Shown: positions 1 through 8,700, numbered from the stretch's first letter. The stretch: 24,315 nucleotides of DNA from an uncultured Alphaproteobacteria bacterium (GCA_937910835.1 CALEMG010000535.1:1-24315), one strand, 5' to 3'. Made by a program: numbers and translations. Notes: a model not told the origin generated them from the sequence alone.

Positions 1-1
1 C

Positions 2-496
2 ATGGTGTTCCAGAAGCCGAACCCGTTCCCCAAATCGATTTACGATAACGTGGCCTATGGTCCCCGTATTCATGGCCTGGCCAACAATAAGGATGATCTC
101 GATGAAATCGTCCTTACCAGCCTTGAAAAGGCGGGTCTGATCAAGGAAGTACAGGATCGCCTGCATTCAACGGGTACCGGCCTTTCCGGCGGGCAGCAGC
201 AGCGGCTCTGTATCGCCCGGGCACTTGCCGTGCGGCCGGACATTATCTTGATGGATGAGCCCTGTTCCGCGCTCGACCCGATCGCCACGGCAAAGGTTGA
301 GGAACTGATTGATGATCTCAAGGAAAACTACACCATCATTATCGTAACCCATTCGATGCAGCAGGCCGCGCGTATTTCCCAGCAGACAGCCTTCTTCCAT
401 CTTGGGGAGATCGTCGAGACGGGTGATACCGAAAAATTATTTACCAGCCCTTCTGATGAGCGGACGCAGGGCTATATCACCGGTCGGTTCGGTTGA
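2..496 (+). CDS. pstB: Phosphate ABC transporter ATP-binding protein PstB (3' part, cut by window edge)
   Basis: ATPase subunit of the high-affinity phosphate importer PstSCAB, on the cytoplasmic face of the inner membrane. The reading frame is open at the left edge, so the gene starts outside the window. The visible 164 residues begin at the Q-loop (VFQKPNPFP). They contain the ABC signature LSGGQQQR (about residues 61-68 of the fragment), a Walker B segment IILMDEP followed by SALDP, and the H-loop VTHSM. The C-terminal GYITGRFG ending is typical of PstB. About 95 N-terminal residues including Walker A must lie upstream. phoU follows after about 31 bases, which is the usual pst operon order. 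The family call rests on the PstB-specific wording around the signature and is confident. Confidence 0.95.
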   Translation: MVFQKPNPFPKSIYDNVAYGPRIHGLANNKDDLDEIVLTSLEKAGLIKEVQDRLHSTGTGLSGGQQQRLCIARALAVRPDIILMDEPCSALDPIATAKVEELIDDLKENYTIIIVTHSMQQAARISQQTAFFHLGEIVETGDTEKLFTSPSDERTQGYITGRFG

Positions 497-527
497 TAAC
501 ATAGTATAGGAATAGGAGAATTCCAAA

Positions 528-1244
528 ATGAGTAGCGGTCATATCGTTAGGTCCTTTGACGAAGAGCTTGAAGATGTTCGCAACACCATCGTAGAGATGG
601 GTGGACTTGCCGAATCCCAGCTTGAAGCAGCCGTGCGTTCCCTGACCGAGCGGAACACCGAACTCGCGCTCAAGACGATAGAGGCGGACAAGACTGTCGA
701 TAATCTTGAACAAGAGGTCGATAACAAGGCGATCCGCCTGCTAGCGCTCAGGAATCCTGTTGCGGATGACTTGCGGCTGGTGATTTCGGCGCTGAAGATT
801 GCTTCTTTGCTGGAGCGGGTTGCCGACTATGCGGCGAATATCTCGAAACGAGTGATCGCGCTTAATCTCGCGCCGTCTCTCGCGCCGGTTTCCTCCATCC
901 CGCGGATGGGCGAAATGGTCCGCCGCATGATCGATGATACCTTGAAAGCCTACACCACCGGCGATGCCGATCTGGCGTATGAAGTCTGGACACGGGATCA
1001 GGATGTAGATCAGCTTTACAACAGCATGTTCCGCGAACTCCTGACCTTCATGATGGAGGATCCGCGCAGCATCACGAGCTGTACGCATCTGATCTTTATG
1101 GCAAAGAATATTGAAAGAATCGGCGATCATATGACGAACATTGCCGAGATCATTATCTATCAGGTCACTGGCGAGATGCCGACGGAACCGCGCCCGAAGG
1201 GCGATAAGACAAGTGTTACAATGATAGAGAATGAGAATCCTTAA
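528..1244 (+). CDS. phoU: Phosphate signalling regulator PhoU
   Basis: Cytoplasmic accessory protein that links the Pst transporter to the PhoR/PhoB two-component system and limits Pho signalling when phosphate is plentiful. The 238-residue length is normal. Two tandem PhoU three-helix domains are visible, each carrying the family's acidic metal-binding helix motif: ERVADYAANI in the first half and ERIGDHMTNIAE in the second. The ATG is preceded by a clear AGGAG ribosome site (about 513-517). It sits between pstB and phoB and is probably co-transcribed with both. Nothing is abnormal in the frame. Confidence 0.95.
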   Translation: MSSGHIVRSFDEELEDVRNTIVEMGGLAESQLEAAVRSLTERNTELALKTIEADKTVDNLEQEVDNKAIRLLALRNPVADDLRLVISALKIASLLERVADYAANISKRVIALNLAPSLAPVSSIPRMGEMVRRMIDDTLKAYTTGDADLAYEVWTRDQDVDQLYNSMFRELLTFMMEDPRSITSCTHLIFMAKNIERIGDHMTNIAEIIIYQVTGEMPTEPRPKGDKTSVTMIENENP

Positions 1245-1261
1245 GGTGTTAGCATAGTTAA

Positions 1262-1678
1262 ATGAAGATACTTGTAGTTGAAGACGAGCCGGCCATGGTC
1301 GAGCTCTTGCGGTATAATCTTGAGAGCGAGGGGTTTGATGTTGCATCTGCCCATGACGGAGATGAAGCCATTCTTGCGATAGAAGAAGAACAGCCGGATA
1401 TGCTTCTTCTCGATTGGATGCTGCCCAAAGTCTCTGGCATTGAGATTTGCCGCCGTCTGCGCCGGGACCAGAAGCATGGCAATTTGCCGGTTATCATGAT
1501 CACTGCGCGTGGTGAGGAGGCAGATCGGGTAAGGGGACTTGACGTCGGGGCCGATGACTATGTCGCAAAGCCCTTTTCGCCGGCCGAGTTGATGGCCCGC
1601 ATTCGCGCCGTTCTCCGCCGGCGTAATCCGGAAGTGGGCAGTGAGAAGCTGAGCGTCGCCGACGTAGTCGTCGATTAG
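1262..1678 (+). CDS. phoB: PhoB receiver domain half (gene interrupted by in-frame TAG)
   Basis: N-terminal part of the phosphate regulon response regulator. The receiver domain is complete: acidic pocket E7-D8, phosphoacceptor D51 in LLLDWMLP, T81 in MITAR, and K103 in DDYVAKPFSP. The linker follows and is then stopped by TAG at 1676-1678 (codon 139). The same frame continues without shift into a PhoB DNA-binding domain starting at 1679, so this is one phoB gene with an amber codon in the linker rather than a stand-alone receiver. If the stop is real, the product is a DNA-binding-deficient PhoB unless readthrough or reinitiation occurs. Start ATG 1262 lies 17 bases after phoU; the ribosome site is weak (AAGGTG overlapping the phoU stop). 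A sequencing error is an equally good explanation. Confidence 0.85.
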   Translation: MKILVVEDEPAMVELLRYNLESEGFDVASAHDGDEAILAIEEEQPDMLLLDWMLPKVSGIEICRRLRRDQKHGNLPVIMITARGEEADRVRGLDVGADDYVAKPFSPAELMARIRAVLRRRNPEVGSEKLSVADVVVD

Positions 1679-1942
1679 GTGGCATATAAGGTTAAGCGGG
1701 GCGCACGGGAGTTGCGCCTAGGGCCCACGGAATTCAAACTGCTTCGCTACTTTATGGAGAGGGCAGGGCGTGTTCTGACCCGCGAGCAATTGCTCGATGG
1801 TGTTTGGGGGCAGAATGTCTATGTCGAGGATCGGACGGTTGATGTCCATATCCGGCGTTTGCGCAAGGCACTCAATGAAAAAGGTGAGCCCGACCTGATC
1901 CGGACCGTTCGTGCCGTGGGCTACTGCTTCGAGAAGGCATAA
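1679..1942 (+). CDS. phoB: PhoB winged-helix DNA-binding half (after in-frame TAG)
   Basis: C-terminal OmpR/PhoB-type winged-helix effector domain, in the same frame as the receiver half immediately upstream. It has the PhoB hallmarks LGPTEFKLLRYF, REQLLDGVWG and YVEDRTVDVHIRRLRKAL, and ends with RTVRAVGYCFEKA. The codon directly after the TAG is GTG, so termination followed by reinitiation could make an 87-residue DNA-binding protein without the phospho-switch. I see no ribosome site in front of it. Isolated OmpR-family effector domains can sometimes bind DNA constitutively, so if expressed this could alter Pho control; that is inference. Most likely this is simply the second half of a damaged or mis-sequenced phoB. 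A bidirectional terminator follows directly. Confidence 0.8.
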   Translation: MAYKVKRGARELRLGPTEFKLLRYFMERAGRVLTREQLLDGVWGQNVYVEDRTVDVHIRRLRKALNEKGEPDLIRTVRAVGYCFEKA

Positions 1943-1943
1943 A

Positions 1944-1976
1944 AAATACCGCCCGGCTGTGTGCAGGGCGGTATTT
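1944..1976. terminator. Bidirectional Rho-independent terminator between phoB and the mlaC-like gene
   Basis: An 11-bp perfect stem (AAATACCGCCC at 1944-1954 with GGGCGGTATTT at 1966-1976) encloses an 11-base loop. On the minus strand it is followed by a run of T (the A run at 1941-1946), and on the plus strand by an A/T-rich tail with TTTTATT. It sits exactly between the convergent stop codons of phoB and the mlaC-like gene, so it can end both transcripts. Confidence 0.85.
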
Positions 1977-1997
1977 AATTTTATTCGGATAACACGC

Positions 1998-2624
1998 TTA
2001 GTTTGAGGCGGTTTTGATCTGCTCTTTCAGCTTGTTGATCAGCCCCTCAACGCCAACGCCAGGCTGACTGACCACCGAGGCAAACTCGGACCGGTGTGTT
2101 TGTGCCATGCTGATGCCTTCAATAATGACATCGACGATCTTTTCGCCATCATTGGTTTTGCGAACCCGCCAGTCAAGTTTGATAGGCGGCCCGTTGGGAC
2201 GGGTAATCAGCGAATGAACCAGCGACTCCTTGTCATTGAGTGACGTGGCATCCTTGATTTCCAGATTTTCTCCGGAATAAGAGCCGATTTTTTCAGCATA
2301 GCTTGTCACCATGTAATCGCGGAAAACTTTCAGAAATTGAGTTTGTTCTGTTTCCGACGCGTCGCGCCAATATTGACCGAGAACGAACCGCCCGATACGC
2401 TTCATGTCAAAGCTGGAATCAAGAAATTTCTCGAAGCGATCCTGCTTTTGCGTTTCGCTTAGAGACTTGTCAGCAAGTGTTGCAACAGCCTCATCTCCGA
2501 TACTTTTGACCATTGCCAGAGCGGCCTGTTCTTTCGCTTGTACGGCGAAGGCCGACGGTTGAAAGAGGACAGCCATCGCCGCAGCGATGAGCGTTCCTTG
2601 GAAAAATTTTCGTCTCGTGAACAT
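1998..2624 (-). CDS. mlaC: MlaC/Ttg2D-family periplasmic phospholipid shuttle protein
   Basis: Periplasmic carrier of the MlaC family, which moves phospholipid between the outer-membrane lipoprotein MlaA and the inner-membrane MlaFEDB complex. The 208 residues show an N-terminal export signal with twin arginines (TRRKFFQG, then a hydrophobic stretch ending PSAFA). The MlaC pattern follows: RFEKFLDSSFDMKRIGRFVLGQYWR, split by the family's conserved F-R-x-Y segment (FLKVFRDYMVTSYA), then DWRVRKTNDGEKIVDVIIEGISM. The start is ATG 2624 behind GGAGGAG rather than the TTG one codon upstream. It lies about 70 bases after mlaA on the same strand and is probably co-transcribed. MlaD, MlaE and MlaF are not in the window. 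The Tat-like signal is an observation from the motif only. Confidence 0.85.
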   Translation of the reverse strand: MFTRRKFFQGTLIAAAMAVLFQPSAFAVQAKEQAALAMVKSIGDEAVATLADKSLSETQKQDRFEKFLDSSFDMKRIGRFVLGQYWRDASETEQTQFLKVFRDYMVTSYAEKIGSYSGENLEIKDATSLNDKESLVHSLITRPNGPPIKLDWRVRKTNDGEKIVDVIIEGISMAQTHRSEFASVVSQPGVGVEGLINKLKEQIKTASN

Positions 2625-2694
2625 CAAATACTCCTCCGACGGAATCCGTTTCCAAATGGAAAATAAAATTTCGAATGAAAAAAGTTAAGTCTAA

Positions 2695-3492
2695 CTAATC
2701 CTTCTTAACGGGCTCATCATCATCGTCAAATGACATATCCGGCAATTGTGTCGAATTGCTGGCACCATTAAGAATCATGTTGTTCCGATTTTGGCGATAT
2801 AGGCTTCTAATTGCTGCATAGAAGTCGATCGAGTTTTTCTCGATTTCATCAAGCGCCTCGATTGAGCGGGATCTCTGGTCCAGTCCATGTGCCGCAGTAC
2901 GAATGAGCCCGGCATGTTCGATATCATTTTCTTTGGCGGCGTAATTGATCGGATCAAGATAATAATCGGCGATGCCGCCAACAGCCGCACGTGTTGTTCT
3001 GGGACCAAAGAGGGGAACAACAAGATACGGCCCTTCCTGAATTCCCCATTTTGCAAAGGTCTGGCCCATATCTTCAACCGGAGTGTTCAGCTTGGCCACA
3101 TCAAACAGGCCTCCCACACCGAGGAAGGTGTTGGTGAAAAAGGCACCCATATTGTCCCCGGCGCCATCCAGGTCGCCTTGCAGGACGTTATTGATCAGGT
3201 AGATCGGCTGCGACAGGTTGGTCAGGAAATTAGTGACACTGTCGCGCACAGGTGCGGGAACGACGCCACGATACATTTCCGCTACTGGCTTGAGGAACAG
3301 CGCATCGAGGGCATAGTTCACATCAAAGAAGTAACGGTTCATCGGTTCAAGCGGATCGTAAACTTCATTATACATCACAGCGACGGCCTTGCCATCCTTC
3401 TGCTGCGGCGTTGCACAGCCACTAACGGTGACGAGAAGGGCAATGGCCGTTAATCCGGCTTTTAAGTAGGATGATTTTGAACGCAAACCCAT
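2695..3492 (-). CDS. mlaA: Outer-membrane lipid asymmetry lipoprotein MlaA (VacJ)
   Basis: Outer-membrane lipoprotein that removes phospholipids from the outer leaflet and passes them to MlaC. From ATG 3492 the product has 265 residues. It has a lipoprotein signal with lipobox VSGC (Cys26), the family signature YDPLEPMNRYFFDVN, then NFLTNLSQP, the NTFLGVGGLFD segment, FGPRTTRAAVG, and DYYLDPINY. The tail is rich in Asp (DDDDEP) followed by Lys. A TTG five codons upstream is an alternative start, but ATG gives a normal signal peptide. The mlaC-like gene follows on the same strand. A pairing of mlaA and mlaC away from mlaFED is plausible for alphaproteobacteria. Confidence 0.93.
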   Translation of the reverse strand: MGLRSKSSYLKAGLTAIALLVTVSGCATPQQKDGKAVAVMYNEVYDPLEPMNRYFFDVNYALDALFLKPVAEMYRGVVPAPVRDSVTNFLTNLSQPIYLINNVLQGDLDGAGDNMGAFFTNTFLGVGGLFDVAKLNTPVEDMGQTFAKWGIQEGPYLVVPLFGPRTTRAAVGGIADYYLDPINYAAKENDIEHAGLIRTAAHGLDQRSRSIEALDEIEKNSIDFYAAIRSLYRQNRNNMILNGASNSTQLPDMSFDDDDEPVKKD

Positions 3493-3739
3493 TTTTATCT
3501 TTTCCAACTCAGTACCTGTGGTCCGAAAACGAGGCCTAAACCTATCCGGGAAGAGTTACTAAAGTCTTTAACCTTATTACTTAAACTCTGTTTAACTGAT
3601 TTTTACAATAAAACAACGGTCTTAGACAATGGCAACCTCCGGTATCGTAACTATCACATGGCTATATTCAAGGCGAGTCGCCGTTTTTTTAGGTTAACAG
3701 ATTACTTTTATGGTGTGGCGAAAAAGTCGCGAGTCAGGC

Positions 3740-3745
3740 TATAAT
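3740..3745 (+). promoter_or_regulatory. Candidate -10 box for the sahR-metF-metH operon
   Basis: A perfect TATAAT lies 66 bases before the GTG start of the regulator gene. No good -35 box stands at the usual distance (about 3717-3722 reads GGCGAA), so the promoter may be weak or need help. The implied transcript start would be near 3752, just ahead of the palindrome at 3762-3777, which fits a repressor site. Confidence 0.45.
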
Positions 3746-3761
3746 TTTCCTGTACAAAGAT

Positions 3762-3777
3762 ATAAAGATATGTTTAT
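3762..3777. promoter_or_regulatory. Candidate SahR operator palindrome
   Basis: ATAAAGATATGTTTAT is palindromic at 7 of 8 base pairs, with a single G-G mismatch at the sixth position of each half. It lies 33 bases before the start of the ArsR-methyltransferase gene and just after a TATAAT box. Its ATAT centre with flanking A/T arms resembles what I recall of the SahR motif from comparative genomics. The assignment is inferred from position, symmetry and the identity of the adjacent regulator. Confidence 0.5.
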
Positions 3778-3810
3778 GTCGTACAAGTTAATGATTTTAT
3801 TGAGGTCGAT

Positions 3811-4770
3811 GTGGAAAATTTGCTCCAGGGATTACGCGCTGCCGGGGAGGAGACCCGGCTGAGGTTGTTGGTTCTCTGTGGTCATTCGGAATTGACGGTC
3901 AGCGAACTGACGCAGATTCTCGGGCAAAGCCAGCCCCGTGTCTCCCGCCATCTGAAACTTCTGTGCGAGGCTGGCCTGCTGGACCGGTATCAGGAAGGGA
4001 GCTGGGTCTTTTACCGGCTATCTGCGAAACATAACGCCTCCTTGCTGGCGCGCACCCTTGTCGATCTGGTGCCCGAGGCGGACCCCATCGTCTCCCGCGA
4101 TCTCGAACGGCTGGAAACGGTCAAAAAGGCTCGGACCATGGCAGCGGAGGAATATTTCCGGGAAAATGCCGCCCGCTGGAATGAGATTCGCTCCCTTCAC
4201 GTGCCGGAGGAGGCCGTGGAAGATGCCCTTCTGACGCTCACCAAGGGGCACAAGATCACTGATTTTCTCGATATCGGAACAGGCACCGGCCGGATGCTGG
4301 AACTGTTCGGCCCCAAGGTTACCCATGCCATCGGCGTTGATTCCAGCCGGGAGATGCTCTCCTTCGCCCGCACGGCGATTGAGGATGCGGGCTTGCGCAA
4401 TTGCCAGGTGCGCCTTGCGGATATGTATAATCTGCCCTTCACGAACCAGTCCCAGGACGCCATCGTCATTCATCAGGTGCTGCATTATGCAGAGGATCCG
4501 GGCATCGCCATCCGGGAATCCGCGCGGCTCCTGAGGGGCGGCGGCAGCTTGGCGATTGTTGATTTAGCCCCCCATTCGCTCGACAGCCTCCGCATCGAAC
4601 ATGCCCATCGTCATATGGGATTTGATGAGGACAATATCTGGGCCTACTGCGCTGAGGCGGGGCTTGAGCCGAAGGATTTCAGGGTGCTGAAGGGCGATCC
4701 ACTTACCGTCAACATATGGACGGCCGTTCCGGCCGCCGCCACACAGTCCAAAGGAGCCGTTGCATCATGA
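3811..4770 (+). CDS. sahR: ArsR-family HTH fused to SAM-methyltransferase-like domain, SahR-type SAM-cycle regulator
   Basis: A 319-residue predicted transcription factor. Residues about 1-95 form an ArsR winged helix (LTVSELTQILGQSQPRVSRHL as recognition helices, then GLLDRYQEGSWVFYRL wing). The ArsR metal site CxC is absent, with only an isolated Cys23. Residues about 115-305 form a class I methyltransferase-like fold with motif I FLDIGTGTGRML (D154-G160), an acidic loop GVDSSREML, and the segment DAIVIHQVLHYAEDP. SahR regulators have this architecture. They repress SAM-cycle genes and are released by S-adenosylhomocysteine, which fits the next genes, metF and metH. The start is GTG 3811 behind GAGG (3802-3805). 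The gene ends in an ATGA overlap with metF, so translation is coupled. An active methyltransferase role is the alternative. Confidence 0.8.
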   Translation: MENLLQGLRAAGEETRLRLLVLCGHSELTVSELTQILGQSQPRVSRHLKLLCEAGLLDRYQEGSWVFYRLSAKHNASLLARTLVDLVPEADPIVSRDLERLETVKKARTMAAEEYFRENAARWNEIRSLHVPEEAVEDALLTLTKGHKITDFLDIGTGTGRMLELFGPKVTHAIGVDSSREMLSFARTAIEDAGLRNCQVRLADMYNLPFTNQSQDAIVIHQVLHYAEDPGIAIRESARLLRGGGSLAIVDLAPHSLDSLRIEHAHRHMGFDEDNIWAYCAEAGLEPKDFRVLKGDPLTVNIWTAVPAAATQSKGAVAS

Positions 4771-5696
4771 TTATGTCAGGAATACCGGAAAGCAGGGAGG
4801 TTTCTGGCGGATTGTTGGGCGCGCGTGCGCGTAATCGCGTGAATGTGTCTATTGAATTTTTCCCACCGACCTCCGATGCGCTCGCGGAGAAGCATTGGCA
4901 GGCGCTGATGCGTCTTGCTCCGCTGAACCCGATGTTCGTTTCGGTAACTTATGGGGCCGGGGGATCAACGCGGGAGCGGACCCACGCATTGGTTAGCCGC
5001 ATTCGTCAGGAAACAACGCTGGAGCCGGCTGCGCATCTCACCTGCGTCGGTGCGGAGCAGGGCGAGATTGAAGAGATTGCCGAACGCTACTGGCAGAGCG
5101 GCATCCGTCATCTTGTCGCCTTGCGTGGTGATCCACCGGAAGGCTTTGACAGCTTTGCGCCGCATCCGGGCGGGTTTTCGGGGTCGGTCGAACTGATCGA
5201 GTTTTTGAAGAAAAAGCATGATTTTGAGATATCTGTCGGCTGCTATCCGGAAATTCATCCCGATGCCAAATCCAGCCTCGCCGATATCGATTATTTAAAA
5301 CGCAAGATGGATGCGGGCGCGACGAGAGCGATCACGCAGTTCTTCTTTGATCCGGAGGTGTATCTTCGCTTTATCGACAGGGCGCGGGCCCATGGCATTA
5401 CCATTCCCATTGTGCCGGGCATCCTGCCAGTCACCAGTTACTCCAAAATTCGTCAGTTCAGCAAGCAATGCGGGACGCAGGTGCCAGCGTGGCTGACCCA
5501 TCTGTTCGAGGATCTGGACGAAGATCCGGCGACGCGTAATCTGGTTGCCGCGATGGTTGCTTCCGAGCAGTGTCTTCAGCTACAGCGCGCGGGAGTCACG
5601 GATTTTCATTTCTATACGCTGAATCGTGCGGATCTGGTCTATTCTGTTTGTCATACCCTTGGGCTGCGGCCTGAGATAAATACTGTAACCACATAA
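4767..5696 (+). CDS. metF: Methylenetetrahydrofolate reductase MetF
   Basis: FAD enzyme that reduces 5,10-methylene-THF to 5-methyl-THF, the methyl donor for MetH downstream. The product has 309 residues and a TIM-barrel pattern: SIEFFPP with catalytic-type Glu30, VTYGAGGSTRERT, HLTCVG, LVALRGDPPEG (Asp122 in the flavin region), VGCYPEIHP, ATRAITQFFFD and PGILPV. Start ATG 4767 is chosen because AAGGAG stands at 4751-4756 and it overlaps the regulator's stop as ATGA. ATG 4773 is also possible. The first 25 or so residues before the conserved barrel form a non-conserved extension. The gene sits between a SahR-like regulator and metH and very likely shares their transcript. Confidence 0.95.
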   Translation: MIMSGIPESREVSGGLLGARARNRVNVSIEFFPPTSDALAEKHWQALMRLAPLNPMFVSVTYGAGGSTRERTHALVSRIRQETTLEPAAHLTCVGAEQGEIEEIAERYWQSGIRHLVALRGDPPEGFDSFAPHPGGFSGSVELIEFLKKKHDFEISVGCYPEIHPDAKSSLADIDYLKRKMDAGATRAITQFFFDPEVYLRFIDRARAHGITIPIVPGILPVTSYSKIRQFSKQCGTQVPAWLTHLFEDLDEDPATRNLVAAMVASEQCLQLQRAGVTDFHFYTLNRADLVYSVCHTLGLRPEINTVTT

Positions 5697-5727
5697 ATCA
5701 TTTAACTTTTTTGTAAAAGGTCGCCCC

Positions 5728-8700
5728 ATGCAGAAGTCACCGGCATTTGCTGAACTCGAGGCTATTCTGGACAAAAGGATCATGGTTCTCGACGGCGCCA
5801 TGGGCACCATGATTCAGGGATTTAAGCTGACGGAGGAAGATTACCGGGGCACGGCCTACGCCAATGTCAGCAATGACCTGAAGGGCAATAACGACCTCTT
5901 GACCCTCACCAAGCCGGATGTGATCGAGAAGATCCATGATGACTTCCTAGCGGCGGGCTCGGATATTCTGGAGACCAACACCTTTAACTCCACCTCCATC
6001 GCGCAGGCCGACTACAAGTTGGAACGCGCGGTCTATGAATTAAATAAACAAGGCGCGGCGATCGCCCGCAAGGCCGCTGATCGCTGGACGGAGAGGACAC
6101 CGGACAAGCCCCGCTTTGTGGCCGGGGTACTGGGGCCAACCAACCGTACAGCATCCATCTCACCGGATGTGAATGATCCGGGCTATCGCAATGTTTCCTT
6201 TGATGAATTGGTCGAGGCCTATGATGAGGCCCTGCGCGGTCTGATTGATGGCGGCGCGCAGATCATCCTGATCGAGACGGTGTTTGACAGTCTTAATTGC
6301 AAGGCCGCCATCTATGCCGTCCTCAGTTATTTCGAGGAAACGGGCATACGCCATCCTGTGATGATCTCCGGCACCATTACCGATGCCTCGGGCCGGACGC
6401 TTTCCGGCCAGACAGCGGAGGCATTCTGGGCCTCCATGGCGCATGTGAAGCCGATCAGCATCGGCTTCAATTGTGCATTGGGCGCCAAGGACTTGCGGCC
6501 ACATGTTCAGTCAGTTTCCAATGTTGCAACGACGCGGGTCAGTGTGCATCCGAACGCGGGCCTTCCTAATGAACTTGGGGAGTATGACGACACGCCGGAA
6601 TATATGGCGGAACAACTCGGCGAGTTCGCGAAAAGCGGCCTTGTCAATATCGTTGGCGGTTGCTGCGGCACCCGCCCTGAGCATATTAAGGCGATTGCCG
6701 AGGCAGTGGCCGGTGTCGCCCCGCGCAAAATCCCGGAACTCGAACCTGTTTGCCGCTTGAGCGGATTGGAGCCACTCTATCTTGATGATGTGGCGGGCTT
6801 CATTAATGTGGGAGAGCGAACGAATGTTGCCGGTTCCGCCAAGTTCAAGAAGCTGGTGATGGACGGGGATTACGACACCGCCCTCGATATCGCGCGAGAG
6901 CAGGTTATTAACGGTGCGCAGATCGTCGATGTGAATATGGATGATGCCATGCTGGATGCGAAATCCGCCATGACCACATTCCTCAACCTCATCGCGTCCG
7001 AACCGGATATCAGCCGGGTGCCGATCATGATCGACAGTTCCAAATGGGAGGTGTTGCAGGCCGGGCTTAAAACTGTGCAGGGCAAGGGCGTTGTCAACTC
7101 TATTAGCCTCAAGGAAGGCGAGGAGGAATTCATCGCCCACGCCCGCGAAATTCGCCGCTATGGTGCCGCCGCTGTAGTTATGGCCTTCGACGAGGACGGG
7201 CAGGCCGACAGCAAGGAACGAATGATCGAGATTTGCACGCGGTCCTATAAGATTTTAACGGAAGTTGTTGATTTTTCTCCCGAAGATATCATTTTTGATC
7301 CGAATATCTTTCCCATCGCAACCGGCATTGAGGAGCATCGCAACTTCTCCCGCGATTATATCGAGGCAACGCGCGAGCTGAAGGCGACTCTCCCTCATAT
7401 CCAGATCAGCGGCGGGGTCAGCAACATGTCGTTTTCCCTGCGCGGCAACAATGCGATGCGCGAAGCGATGCATTCGGTTTTTCTCTATCACGCGATCCAG
7501 GCGGGGATGGATATGGGCATCGTCAATGCGGGCCAGCTTGCCGTCTATTCCGATATCCCGGAGAATATCCGCGAGCGGATCGAAGATGTGGTCTTCAATA
7601 AGCGCGATGACGGGACGGAGCGGCTGCTGGAAGTGGCAGAGGAAGCCATCGGTCAAAAGCGTAGCAATGTTATCGACCTTTCCTGGCGTGAAGGCACCGT
7701 CGGTGAACGGCTGACCCATGCGCTTGTGAAGGGCATCTCAGATTATATCATCGAGGATACGGAAGAAGCGCGTCAGCAGTTCCCGCGGCCCATTCAGGTG
7801 ATTGAGGGCCCGCTGATGGACGGTATGAATGTGGTTGGCGATCTTTTCGGTTCGGGCAAGATGTTCCTGCCACAGGTCGTAAAAAGTGCCCGCGTGATGA
7901 AACAGGCGGTGGCGCATCTGCTACCCTTTATTGAGGCGGAAAAAGACAAGAGCGGCGAAGCGCAGACCAAGGGCAAGATCCTGATGGCGACAGTCAAGGG
8001 CGATGTCCATGACATCGGCAAGAATATCGTCGGTGGCGTCCTGCAACGCAATATTTTTGAGGAGATCGATCTCGGCTTAATGGTACCTTATCCGAAACTC
8101 CTGGAATCCGCGATCCGCGAAAAAGTCGATATTATCGGTCTTTCGGGCCTGATCACGCCCTCACTTGAGGAAATGGCAACTGTGGCGGCGGAAATGCAGC
8201 GCCAGGACTTTAACCTGCCACTGCTAATTGGCGGGGCGACCACATCGAAGGTGCATACGGCTCTTAAAATCGCGCCGCAATATGATGGCACAACGATTTA
8301 TGTGACCGATGCTTCCCGCGCCGTTGGGATTGCGACGAAACTGACCAGCAACGAAAATAACAAAGAGTTAGTTGATAGTATTAAAGTAGAATATGAGCAG
8401 GTTCGGGAAAATTATCTGAAAAAATCCCGCCCTGATCAGCAGTTCACGCTGGAGGAAGCGCGCGTCAACGCCGTTCCGATCGACTGGACGGATTATCAGC
8501 CGCCGGTTCCGCCTTTTCCAGGCCTGAATGAATTCCAGAACATCAATTTGGCCAGCCTTCGGGATTATATCGACTGGTCACCTATCTTCCGGACTTGGGA
8601 GCTTGCGGGGCATTTCCCGAAAATCCTCGATGATGAAGTGGTGGGGGAAACGGCGACGGAGCTTTATAATGACGCTCAGGCCATGCTCGACAAGATCATT

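Larger units (their letters stand above)
3493..3810. other. Divergent intergenic region between mlaA and the SahR-like gene
   Basis: An A/T-rich 318-base gap between diverging genes, with no credible protein gene. It holds a short palindrome TTAAAC-TCT-GTTTAA (3581-3595) on the mlaA side. A small hairpin GGCG-AGT-CGCC followed by seven T lies at about 3672-3690, and a perfect TATAAT at 3740-3745 and a 16-bp palindrome at 3762-3777 lie on the SahR side. The mlaA promoter itself is not obvious to me. Confidence 0.6.

Noticed and set aside
741..1346. A 201-residue minus-strand frame across phoU and the start of phoB
   Set aside because: It lies opposite two well-supported genes, has no family features and no good ribosome site.
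1676..1678. TAG in phoB as a recoded pyrrolysine codon
   Set aside because: Nothing in the window suggests pyrrolysine machinery, and the position is an unconserved linker; nonsense mutation or sequence error is simpler.
2887..3453. A 188-residue plus-strand frame opposite mlaA
   Set aside because: mlaA on the other strand has a lipobox and family motifs; this frame has none.
5690..5727. A second SahR site or riboswitch between metF and metH
   Set aside because: The 31-base gap is A/T-rich but shows no palindrome like 3762-3777 and is too short for a SAM or SAH riboswitch.
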